Below are positions 9,759 to 19,724 of a stretch of DNA of 64,000 nucleotides, piece after piece. The notes beneath the pieces were generated by a model. That model did not search any database, had not been told where the DNA came from, and saw only the letters and a list, made by a program, of their open reading frames with translations. The DNA is from Adenophora triphylla var. japonica (lineage: Eukaryota > Streptophyta > Magnoliopsida > Asterales > Campanulaceae). Positions within the stretch are counted from its first letter, which is position 1. Each line of letters begins with the position of its first letter. A program made the position numbers and the translations under genes. The stretch is from NCBI GenBank assembly GCA_022495995.1, contig JAFEMH010005403.1:62001-126000 (forward strand), written 5' to 3'.

Positions 9759-12443
9759 TTACATGAAAAACATTCTGCTACTCCCTAATGTTCGGGCATC
9801 TTCGACGATTGTGCCCTTCCTGATGGCATGATGAACACATAGTCTTCCGTTTATCTGCTTGAAAGTCCATAGAATTACGAAAGCGTCTTGATCTAGGTCG
9901 TCCGGACTTCGCAGAACGTCGAAGTAGGGGATTAGGGAAGAAACTGGGCACCAAACCATCCACGCCCCAATAGTCTTCATGCTCAATTGGTTCGAATGTC
10001 CCCTTCCATGTCTTGTAGTATTCCCCAACGGTGTAATATTGAGAAACGAAATCTCGACCATCAAGATTTTGTGCAGAACAACAAGCAAGGAGATGGGAAC
10101 AAGGCATGCGATAGGCAACCCATTTACCACATGTGCAGGTGCGCTCATTAAGTCGGACAATCTGTATATTTCCTCCGTGATCACCCTGACGTGCGGTTGT
10201 CACTTGATACACCCCCATTTCGTGATTGTTGAACCTCCTGACGTGATGTGTTGCCGCTTTTGTGGTGTTCTTCAAGTAGTGATAATTGACTTTCTAGCTG
10301 AATTGGTGTCGGGGATTGATGTTAGGGTTATCAGGATTACCTCCTAAGGCATTGATTGAAAATCCATGCCTTACTTGAAAGTACTCCACACAACGGTAGA
10401 AGGCAGTTTCAACAATTGTTGTGATTGGCATCCCACGAGCTCCCTTCATCACACCATTGAAAACCTCAGACATGTTGGTAGTCATGATGCCATACACCGT
10501 AACCACCATCGTGTGCCAATGTCCATTTTCTGGCATCCAAATGCTGAAACCATGCAATTGCCTCGGGCTTAATTCTACGGATACTCTCTAAGATAGATTT
10601 CAATTTTCTATCTTGAGTTGCTCTACCCGCTATCCAAAACAGATACTTCAACCCTTCCCCTCTATACTTTTCCAAGAAATTTGCTCGCATATGTCTCAAG
10701 CAATATCGATGATGCACGTTTGGCCACCACGTATCTTCAGCTATAGTCTTCAGAATGCCCCAATGACGGTCAGATATCAAGCATACTTCACGACTGTTGA
10801 TAATATGCTTGCAAACCAGGTATAAGAACCAACGCCAGTTCGGCCAGTCCTCCTTTTCAACAACGGCAAATGCAAGCGAAAGTATGCTGTCTTGGGCGTC
10901 AACACCCATGGTAATCAGTATTACCCCTTTATATCTACCATGCATAAATTTTCCATCCACGGAAATGACTGGCCGACAATGAGAGAAAGCTTCAATGCAA
11001 GGCCCAAATGCCCAGAATACCTGTTGAAACATGGAGGCCTCACAGACAGGAGGAAGAGGTATAGAGTACTCAACAATTGTCCTCGGGTTGTATTTTTGAA
11101 TGGCTTCTAGGACGCGGGGTAACCTCTTATAAGATTCCTCCCAATCTCCAAAAACCTCTGCAATGCCCTTCTGCTTTCCACACCATGCCTTCTTGTAAGT
11201 AATTACCTTGTTGAACCTACTAGAGATGTGTGCAATAATGACTCCAACCTTGACATCTGAATCGGCCTTAATAACACCAACGACTTCCCGACCGATAAAC
11301 TTGGCATCTAGATTGGGGTGATCTTGACTTGCTCCAGAATATAAGCAGCAGTGAGGAGCCTTATACTTGGTCACTTCCCAATAGCCAAACTTCTTCCTAC
11401 TCACATGAACATAAAAATTACATGGATAATTTTTCAATAGACACTCAATTACCCATGTGTTCGGTGTGCTCTTTCTTACCCTGAACCTGCGATTGTTTTT
11501 AATATGGAACCTTTTTATATCAAATTGTGCCTCGTTCTTGCCAGGAAAGCGTATCCCTTTAGCAATCGCCTGTTGTTCCGGATCCCAAACTGGAAAAGTA
11601 TGTGCATGATCGTAATCAATCAAGCCTTGTTCTTGTCGAGTAGATGTACCAATATCACTGTAAAAGGGATAACTCGCTCTCTCATATCTTCGATTTTGCG
11701 ACACTTCATAGTGAACAAGAGGTGGTTCCACATCATCATCAATCGGCCCATCATCACCGGCTCCCAAATCGACATCAGAATCACTACTACCCTCCTCATA
11801 TTCATCATCATCATCCTCTAGCATTGCATCTACATCAGTGTGTACTTCCTCTTCTTCATAGTCAACATCATAATCATCATTAACATGATCATTATGCCCA
11901 AATGCCCGATCATCATCATTAACATGATAATTATGCCCAAATTCCCCATCATCATAATTTGGTGTTTGAGTTGATACAAGAGTTTGGGAACTTGGACCAA
12001 CCCCATCATCACGGTTACCAGTTGGAGAAAACCTGAAAGTACTCTTTGTGTGCTGTGTTTCAAACTCTGGATTGGATCGATTTTCAATTAATTTTACAAC
12101 CACATACACCTAAATTTCCAATCCCCCAAATTTAGCAACGATCGAACATTACATCCATACACGCATCATCTTCAATACGGAAAGGAAAGTACTCACCAAT
12201 CCCGCTATCAAAAGAATGAGGGCATCTGTAAATGACTTCCAAATCAAATTGAGACCGATCTAAGTTCGCCTTTTTATATAACTCATCAATCAACTCATTG
12301 TATTTCCATCGGCAATCACCCCTTATTGCACATTTTGGCCCTTTTTTGGAATGAGGACCATCAAACGGTTATTCATCATCACCTCCCCAATAACACATAA
12401 AAATGATTGGAACCCCGTTCATCTTTAACCCTACATTGCGAAA
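9759..12443 (-). pseudogene. MURA/MULE transposase, disrupted
   Basis: This encoded the DDE transposase (PF10551-type) that binds the TIRs and cuts the element out. On the minus strand an N-terminal exon (about 12443-12150; MNGVPIIFM..., then GPKCAIRGDCRWKYNELIDE) has a TAA stop near codon 18. The main frame runs from 12109 down: an acidic stretch (DDDDEYEEGSSDSD), a DNA-binding region (RKSTPNTWVIECLLKNYPC), then SVDGKFMHGRYKG with the first catalytic Asp and CLISDRHWGI with the second. A frameshift near 10510 precedes NMSEVFNGVMKGARG, which holds the catalytic Glu. A stop at 10291-10293 interrupts the path to the SWIM finger CTCGKWVAYRMPCSHLL and the C-terminal knuckle CSSCHQEGHNRRRCP. Total length about 840 residues, typical for MURA. 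Three lesions make it a pseudogene unless some are assembly errors. Confidence 0.9.
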
Positions 12444-12832
12444 TCAAAGTGTTAAAACCTACATTACAAAACTCTTACATTTATTATATCTACAATATAA
12501 TAAAACATAGTTAAATCATTAAATTTTATATCTAAACACAAGTCAAAACAATAATTAAGATGATGTTAATTTACCTTGATTCTTGTTGATCTTCAACAAT
12601 TCTGATGAAATAAAATTTCGTGAAGAAGTTTTATTTTGAATTAAGGTGATTGAGAAAAGGGTGATTGAGAGAAAGTTGATTGAGAGAAAGAGAGAAAGCT
12701 GAGAGAAACAAAGCTGAGAGGAAGAGAGAAAGCTGAGAGAATCTCTTGTAACCACGTGAATTTATTGAAATCTGAAATTCACGGGTGTTGAAAACTGCTA
12801 CTTTGTAGCTGTAAAGTGTTTGGCCTTACTTA

Positions 12833-12981
12833 AACTCGCTACACCGTGTAGCGAGTTTCAATAAAGCTGAATTAAACTCGCTACACCGTGTAGCGAGTTT
12901 CAATAAAGCTGAATTAAACTCGCTACACCGTGTAGCGATTTTAGCTTTAATGAAACTCGCTACACAGTGTAGCGAGTTTAA
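12833..12981. repeat. Four ACTCGCTACAC palindromes in tandem
   Basis: Four copies of the element's palindrome. The first three are spaced by an almost identical CAATAAAGCTGAATTA spacer, so here palindrome and spacer were amplified together (period about 43 bp). Central bases are C, C, C and A. Confidence 0.9.
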
Positions 12982-13042
12982 GCCAGAGATTGTCCCCCAC
13001 TAATTAGATTCGTTTCAAAATTTCTTATTTCTTTTTTTTTTT

Positions 13043-13416
13043 CATTCGCGAAGGTATTTTGAACAATAAATATAGCTTAATTTATGTATCATAACGAATA
13101 TCTAAAAATTGTTACTTGAAGTACATATAATGGTGTAACAATAACAACTTTTAAATTTTAATTTGGACAATTAAATCAGCTTCAAATTGTTGCTCAAAAT
13201 AGCTTCGTAGTAACATCAAAAAAAAATTTCGTTCGCGAAGGTATTTTGAGCAATAATTATAGGTTAATTTAGATATCATAATGAATATCTAAAAATTGTT
13301 ACTTGAAGTACATATAATGGTGTAACAATAACAACTTTTAAATTTTAATTTGGACAATTAAATCAGCTTCAAATTGTTGCTCAAAATAGCTTCGTACTAA
13401 CAAAAAAAAAATTTAC
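13043..13416. repeat. Tandem duplication, period 187 bp
   Basis: The block starting at CATTCGCGAAGG (13,043) repeats from CGTTCGCGAAGG (13,230) through TGCTCAAAATAGCTTCGTA. The copies differ at only a few positions. Non-coding. Confidence 0.9.
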
Positions 13417-13650
13417 ATGTGTTAAAAAAATAATGACATGTGGCTGAATTTTTTTTTTAAATATTTTTTTTCATGTTTTAAAACAAATGATGACATGTTG
13501 CTGAATAAAGTTTTTCTTTCAATTTTTTTTTTTGGATGTGTTAAAAAAAATATGTCATGAATAATTGCAACAAAACCAAACACAAACTGTACAAAATAAT
13601 TTTAAAAAATCTAAAATAACATCACAAAAAACAAAAATATTGTCAACTTA

Positions 13651-13735
13651 GTGGCCACATCCCGGCCACATAGGAAATATTACATTAAATCCAAAATATT
13701 CAGTGATCACATCCCGATCACATAGAAAAATATTA
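13651..13735. repeat. Paired hairpin repeats with compensating arm changes
   Basis: GTGGCC-ACATCCC-GGCCAC at 13,651 and GTGATC-ACATCCC-GATCAC at 13,703 share loop and flanks (CATAG, then AAATATTACAT). The stem bases differ on both arms in a compensating way. Confidence 0.75.
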
Positions 13736-13797
13736 CATAAATTCAGAACATATTAAATCCAACAGAAATTCAAATATTACATGTCCAATAACACAAA

Positions 13798-14490
13798 TTA
13801 ACAATCCTTGGGAAACACCTTAGAAACATTGGAAGTAACAATGTTAAGTATTTTTTTTAGCGTGAGGGGGCCCAAACAACAGCCTAATAGATCAACAAAA
13901 CAAAACATTTAGAACAAAATGTTAAGGAATATAACCTTAGGGAGTGTAATGTTAAGGAAAATATTTCATACCTGAGTAAGTATAAGAACAGCACCAACAC
14001 CTATGTCACTTCCGCCCTCACTATCCCTCATCACTTTGTCAGCAATGTAAGCATCAATGGTATCAGTAGGATCCTTCAAAACCAAATGCACAGAGCCATG
14101 ATCACTTGGTGTGAACTCCTTCACAACCACAACAACCTAATAGAACAAAAATATAATGATCAATTATTTGTAAATTTCAACCTTAACTATAATTAATATA
14201 AAATAATATACCTGTTCCACCCTCTCATATTTTTGGCAATTCTCCTTGATCATTCTCAACGGATAATAAGTACCCTCTGCAGTGAGATAGTTCATTGCAG
14301 AAAGCCAAGCGTTGCCCTGAAAATCGTCATCCGCCTCCGGCTCTTCAAGCTTTCTAAGTATGGCCTCTTGGGTCGACTTAGCGGGGGGTCCCTGAGAGAC
14401 ATGAACTTTTCCGGTGCGATGCCGACGCATGGCGGACTGTGTGTCACCAGCGGGACTATGATATGAAACGGTGGAGATTCTCTCTCTCAT
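13798..14490 (-). pseudogene. HROB-like OB-fold gene fragment captured by the MULE
   Basis: HROB (PF15072) is a single-strand-DNA-binding OB-fold factor that works with MCM8-MCM9 in homologous recombination. Three exons are read on the minus strand. Exon 14490-14212 gives GPPAKSTQEAILRK, FQGNAWLSAMNYL and CQKYERVEQ. Exon 14136-13972 gives VVVVVKEFTPSDHGSVHLVL then KDPTDTIDAYIADKV and IGVGAVLILTQ, the OB-fold core. Exon 13883-13798 gives AVVWAPSR, then after a one-base shift in an eight-A run KKILNIVTSNVSKVFPKDC and a stop. Introns follow GT-AG (acceptors CTATTAG, donors GTATAT and GTATGA). Upstream, a Met at about 14,613 opens a frame (MDPSKPCWYLG) that ends in TGA where the exon frame begins. 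The host version is much longer, so this is a transduplicated C-terminal half. Identification rests on motif resemblance. Confidence 0.68.
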
Positions 14491-14796
14491 TCGATTTGAG
14501 GCGGTGGAGAATCAAACTCTCGTTCGATTTGAGAGAGATTAGATAGACGATTGGAGGTTTGACCGGGATGTCCAGGAAGAGGTTGTCGTCCAAGATACCA
14601 GCAGGGTTTTGATGGATCCATTTTGATAGTTATAAATTTTGGATTGAGAAAGATGAATTAGATTTGAGAGAGATAGATGAGAGATGGACTAAGAAAGAAA
14701 GAAAGAAAGAAAAGGGAGAAATGGACTGAGAAAGGAAGAGAAGGGTTTGTTTTGTTGGGACTGACGGAGAGGGTTTTGTAGGGAATTTGAAATTAC

Positions 14797-15071
14797 ATAA
14801 CTCGCTACACCGTGTAGCGAGTTTGACTTTGGTCAAAACTCGCTACACCGTGTAGCGAGTTTATGTTAATTAAATGCCCTAATTAATTTCCCACAGGTCA
14901 AACTTAATTAACATAAACTCGCTACACGGTGTAGCGAGTTTTGACCAACCCTAGTCAAACTCGCTACACGGTGTAGCGAGTTTCAAAAAAAGGGTCATTG
15001 TGGGCAATAGTTTGAACAGTGAGCCATTTAAGTAAATAAAAAAGTAAAACGGGATTATTTGAGAAAAAATT
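14797..15071 (-). repeat. Right TIR of the MULE
   Basis: Inverted counterpart of 4818-5099. It contains four palindromes at 14,799-14,824, 14,836-14,862, 14,915-14,941 and 14,957-14,983. The terminal 18 bases are identical to those of the left end. Confidence 0.9.
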
Positions 15072-15083
15072 CTCAACATGTCA
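15072..15083. repeat. MULE target site duplication, right copy
   Basis: CTCAACATGTCA, identical to 4806-4817. Confidence 0.85.
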
Positions 15084-15337
15084 CACTTAGAAATCTAATT
15101 GTTACTATTTGCATCCCAAAGTTTTTATCCTATCAACAATGCAGCAAAATATGTCCAAAACGGACATTTAATCCTTACATCCTAATAGAATCCTTTTCCT
15201 AGTGAGGACAAACCCCTCAGCATAAATATTTAGTTACAAACCATAATTGTTTTTTAGGACACCCCCTCAATTGAGATTAATTGTTTTCAAAATGCTTGGT
15301 CAAAAAATAAATTGTTTTTTTGCAAACCTGTAACAAA

Positions 15338-17245
15338 TTACCATACCAGTACTTCACTCTTCCTTTTCTCCTCCTCTTGAGCTCCTTCAAGCTGCTTAGC
15401 TTTATAAACATCTTGATACTTCGAGTTCACTTCCCCAATCTCAGCATCTTCACCAAGAAATGCACTCAACATTGCCACCTCTTCATCTATCTTCCAATTA
15501 ACGTGTTGACCCAGATCAAACTGCTTCATCATTTCAATCCTAGTTTCCATCACAGACTTACCTGCATCCCTTATAAAGTTCTTCCTAGCAGCACCCAATT
15601 CTTTGATGTGCTCTTCCTCCACTTTCAGCATCCTAGTGGTCAATTGCTCAAGATCCTTATTCAACTTGATGATTTCAACAGCTTGACTCCCAACCTCCTT
15701 CTTTAAAACTTCCACTTGGTTCTCAGCCTGCATAGATCTGAAGCCCTCAAACTTAACCTTTTCATTAAGAACCTTGATCCTATCATCCTTAATTTCCAAA
15801 TCCTTCAACAAACTAGCCACCAAATTTGCTGTTTGCAGTTAGAAAATTCTCATATTAGATTCTACTTAGTTAACCTCTTGAGCAAAGGTATAAAAATCAA
15901 TGTTACCTTCTTGTTCAAATCCTTAATCCCGGCGAGCGCATTGTCAGCATGCCAATCATCTTTCCTTACCACCTTCACGATTTCCACATTGTCCAGCTTT
16001 CTTTTCTTTTCACTTTTGGAGCTTTCCACCTTGGGAAGAGGAGGCTTGCTACCCTCTGCCTTCACTCCTATTTTTGCCCTTATTTCAGACATCACATCCT
16101 TCACACTAAAACCAGCTTGGGAACGGGAGACTACAAAACAAAAAAGGCAAGACAAATCAACACAAGTAGAAGATCAAGTTGAGAAAAAGAAAGACTTACC
16201 AGAAGACATCCTGTGGGAACACTCCTCCGGTAATTTGCTAGTATCAACCTCTACACCAACACTTTCGGAAATAAACCCAACTGGCAATGGGGGCAAATTT
16301 ACGAGACTCTTCAGATAAAGCCCTCACCTTCTGAACAATTTCTAAAGAATCATCAAGCTTAGGAAAAGGATCACTCAACTTGGGAACTGCAAAAACAGAC
16401 AGAGGTTAGCCAACCTGAAGATAATAACAAGATGTGCAGGTAAATGGTAAGAATGAATAACTACCTTCCTTTTTCCACCCACAAGCCATCTTCTCACCAC
16501 CTTCTATAGTATCCTTCCTCACAAAGAAAAACCTATTTTTCCAACCCCTATACGAGTCCAAAGAATCCACAACCAGACTAAGAGCCTTGCTTTTTACCCT
16601 AAAACCAAACCTATAGTTACCATGAGCCCTAATATCATAACATCAAGCGAACTCCTCCAATCCTACTCTCAAACCAGTTTCGACACTCAATCTGTCTAAA
16701 GTAACCAAAGCCCTCCAACCAACGGGCATGAGTTGGCAGTAGGCAAGACCAGTAGCTTCGACAAAATGAGTAATCAAAGGAGAAAAAGGGAACTTGAGAC
16801 CAATGGTAAAGGGGTATTCAAGAAAACAAACCCATTTAATCGAAGTACAATCAGAAGTGAGATTAGGGTTGGGATCCATAAATTCCGCACCTACGGGAAA
16901 AACAAAATTCTTTTGGAGGATTTCGATGCTAGCACGGGACAAAGCACACCCTTCGTCCTCAGGATGATCTATAATATCTAGACACCGGAATCCAAGAGGT
17001 AACGGAGAACTAGGGCTAATAATTTCTTTAGTTTTGCCCTCTGTTCTAAAAGACCCCGCCTAAGGACGCCTAGGCCCCGCCTAGGCGCTAGGCCCCTCTC
17101 CAACGCCTAGTTCTAAGCCCCGCCTAGGTCCTGACTAATCCCGACTAATTCCGATTAGTCCCCGACTAGTCCCCGCCTAGGCGCTAGGCCCGGCTCCGCC
17201 GCCTAGCATCCGCCTAGCGCTTTTTAGAACCTTGGTTTTGCCCAT
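15338..17245 (-). pseudogene. Antisense ORF (aORF) of a Tat-like element, spliced, interrupted by a MITE
   Basis: aORFs lie antisense to gag-pol next to the 3' LTR in some Tat elements. Their role is unknown and parts resemble Transposase_28 (PF04195). On the minus strand it starts at 17245 (MGKT), is cut by the MITE at 17,040-17,234 after codon 4, and resumes as KEIISPSSPLPLGFRCLD. It continues through IIDHPEDEGCALSRASIEIL, the conserved LKFPFSPLITHFVEATGL and LMPVGWRALVTLDRL, then a TGA stop (16,640) and CYDIRAHGNYRFGFRVKSKA. A GT-AG intron (about 16,465-16,389) separates GGEKMACGWKKE from VPKLSDPFPKL. Downstream parts 16155-15862 and 15823-15338 are Lys/Glu-rich and end in a coiled coil with AGKSVMETRIEMMKQF. 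Element B has AGKVVFEARIQMIEEY at the same place, which supports homology of the two aORFs. Confidence 0.75.
17040..17234. mobile_element. MULE-type MITE inserted in the aORF (195 bp)
   Basis: A GC-rich element flanked by the 9-bp direct repeat GTTTTGCCC (17,031-17,039 and 17,235-17,243). Its ends share GTTCTAAAA in inverted orientation. The interior is built of CGCCTAGGCGCTAGGC-type self-complementary phrases. A 9-bp duplication fits a Mutator-like origin. Confidence 0.82.
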
Positions 17246-17534
17246 CTTAGACAAAAAGAATGCAACAGTAAGAAGAAACTTTGAAAAGGATGGAGACTCA
17301 CTGAGGTATGGATGACCCTTCTCTTAGAACTGCCAAATGTTGAAGAATGGCAGAAGCCCAAATCGGCGCTATAAAAAGGATGGGACTTGACGGTTGAAGA
17401 CCCCTAGACACACTCAAATATCTAAACCCTAGACCCTAGAAGTTGTCACGTCGAGAAACCGCCAAGTAATTAAGGACGTGGGCGCAAGCGGATAAAAGTA
17501 ATTTTTGACTTTTTAACTTCTTTTAAAATCCAAA

Positions 17535-17547
17535 ATTTAAGGGCAAT
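17535..17547 (+). other. Polypurine tract of fragment D
   Basis: AATTTAAGGGCAAT abuts the TGTTTGGGG start of the LTR. Element B has the same layout in the opposite orientation (AATTAAGGGGCAAT). Confidence 0.6.
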
Positions 17548-18083
17548 TGTTTGGGGTAGAAAAACACACCAACATGTTACAACCTGATACCACATCCTGA
17601 CTCCACATCTTGAACTAACAACTTGACAATACAACTTGGCTAACAAAACATGGTGCAGGGCTGTTATTATCCTTCTTTTCAGAAACCGTTATCAAAGACC
17701 AAGTCAAAAGACCACGAAAATTATCATCAAACGCTCATACAAAATCTCTTAACGGCTGTTATAATCTTCATCAACTTCTTGCGGATTTTTAGGATCAAGA
17801 TAAGGGATATCATTAATTTGGTTATTTTACGTTATCTTTCCTTTGTTTTTAAATAGAAAGAGCAACACATTTACACACACACTCACGGTTAGGAACACTC
17901 ATTGTACTCACACTCTCATTCCGATCACCATACTAATAATATTCTAACGTTCTGAGGTTTTGTGTCGGCGAACAAGTTTTCCTCGTTAAATCCTTTGTCT
18001 TTATATCTTGAATTTCGATTATTATATTCCATTGTTCTCAATTCTCATCTTTAAAGTTGAATTGCATAAATTTGACCAAAACA
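17548..18083 (+). mobile_element. 3' LTR of fragment D (536 bp)
   Basis: It begins TGTTTGGGG and ends TTTGACCAAAACA, matching the ends of the inverted 524-bp LTR of element B. It shares internal phrases such as GAGGTTTTGTGTCGGCGAAC and TTTCCTCGTTAAAT. Sequence between these phrases differs, so it is a related family rather than the same one. Confidence 0.75.
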
Positions 18084-18335
18084 CCTATAAAATCAAATCG
18101 GATATAGAGAGGGTTTTAAGGCTTGTAAAAATCGGTGAAATTAAGGAACAAAAACCAAATCAGATAAAGGGGAGAGATTTAGGGCATGAGAAATTAGGAT
18201 TAACATAGAAAATAGACTTGAAAGATTGAGAAGTCAAGGGAATACTTTAGCGCCGCTAAATCAAGATCGGTGGTGGGATGGATTGGAGGCAGCGGGCCGC
18301 GGCGGTGCGGCGCTGACCTAAATCGCGAGGAAGAA

Positions 18336-18338
<3 letters not shown>

Positions 18339-18365
<27 letters not shown>
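18339..18365. repeat. (GA)n microsatellite
   Basis: About thirteen GA units. Confidence 0.9.
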
Positions 18366-18369
<4 letters not shown>

Positions 18370-18466
18370 GTGTTGTGTGAGAAGTTTGTGAGAAGTGAGA
18401 ACTGAGAGAGTCTGAGACTGTAGGATTTGGATTAGAGACATAAAAGGAATTAAACAATTAAGTAAA

Positions 18467-18634
<168 letters not shown>

Positions 18635-19724
18635 ATTAATATTTTAAAATAATTATAATTGATATTCGATATATCAACCAATTAAAATATACGTATCGTG
18701 TACCAACTAATTATACATAATTGGTACGGTAGTACCGTACCAGCATTTCTGTATATCGATTTGTACGTAGATATTATAATTGGTACGGTTGATACACATG
18801 TTGTTTGGTATGGATTTGAAAATTTTGCCAGCCCTAATTCTCATTTAGCACCCTTGCGCGAATTTGCCTCAATGTGACACTTTAACTAACTCTCATTCTC
18901 AGTTTGCACCCTAGCTCTAACGACATTAGAAAAGAAAGTTAACAAAAATTGGTCATGTATCTGTCATGTGAAAACTATTTTGGTTACTCTCATTTTAACT
19001 TTAAATTATCCTTTAACTTATCATTCGCTTTACTATTAAATTATCTTATTTATATAAAATACGGAATTATTAATATGAAAGTAAAATAGTAATTTTTATC
19101 TAAAATTATAAATTTATTTTATATAAAAAATAATAAGAAATAAGAAAAACCATGTACTAAAACAATTTAATCATATTAAATTTTTATATATTTATAAATG
19201 TATCAAAAATTATAATAATGAATAATAAGACACAATTATTAATTTGTTCTTAATATATATTCTTATAACTTTATTTTTTTCAAATAAAATATAATAACAA
19301 CATAATAATTAAAAATATTTTTTGAAGAATAAAAATTATCAATGAAAACAAATATCTAAACTAACCCAAGAAAAGAAAAGGAAAAAAAATTCACATGATG
19401 TCCATATTCATCCCCATCTCACCCGGCATTCCATCATCGTCATTCCATATTTACCCATCTTGGTCCACAGAGCACGATTGAAATCGTAATTTGTTGTTTT
19501 ATGCAAATGACAACACGAGAAAAAAGTGTGAACAAGCTATTAAAACCGTTGCTCAGATGGTAATGGTCTGGGTTATCTAAACATTCAGGGGGTTCTAGGA
19601 GTTTTGCTTCTCACGAGCTTGCCATGGTAAGAGTTTATTACTTTTTTATATCGTCTTTGTGGACATCCATTGCATTTGTGTACAGTGTCGTGGCTTAACT
19701 TGTTTATTTTCTTTGTCATTATAG

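Larger units (their letters stand above)
12444..13797. other. Non-coding region between MURA and the HROB-like gene
   Basis: AT-rich. A GA-rich stretch (12,655-12,740) and the palindrome cluster at 12,833-12,981 are followed by the 187-bp tandem duplication and the paired hairpins at 13,651-13,722. The start of the MURA transcript probably lies in 12,444-12,780. Confidence 0.5.
4818..15071. mobile_element. Complete Mutator-like element carrying PMD, MURA and HROB-like genes (10,254 bp)
   Basis: Both ends start AATTTTTTCTCAAATAAT in inverted orientation and stay alignable for about 275 bp. Perfect 12-bp direct repeats flank them. The cargo is a four-exon plant mobile domain gene on + (6472-8728/8934), a MURA transposase on - (9759-12443) converging on it, and a captured HROB-like OB-fold gene on - (13798-14490) near the right TIR. 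The element is studded with 27-bp palindromes, about 17 in all, in the TIRs and at 5726-5780, 9293-9380 and 12833-12981. The transposase is broken, so current autonomy is unlikely. Confidence 0.92.
15084..18083 (+). mobile_element. 3' fragment of a Tat-like gypsy element (fragment D)
   Basis: Related to element B but distinct. It holds only an antisense ORF, polypurine tract and 3' LTR. The left limit is uncertain: homology is clear from about 15,338, and 15,084-15,337 shows nothing recognisable. Gag and pol are missing. Confidence 0.75.

Noticed and set aside
11620..12087. Met/Ile-rich and His-rich frames overlapping MURA
   Set aside because: Shadows of the acidic GAT-rich stretch of the transposase.
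4906..14983. CRISPR-like array
   Set aside because: Repeats are palindromes with irregular spacing in a plant transposon. No spacers of constant length and no cas genes.
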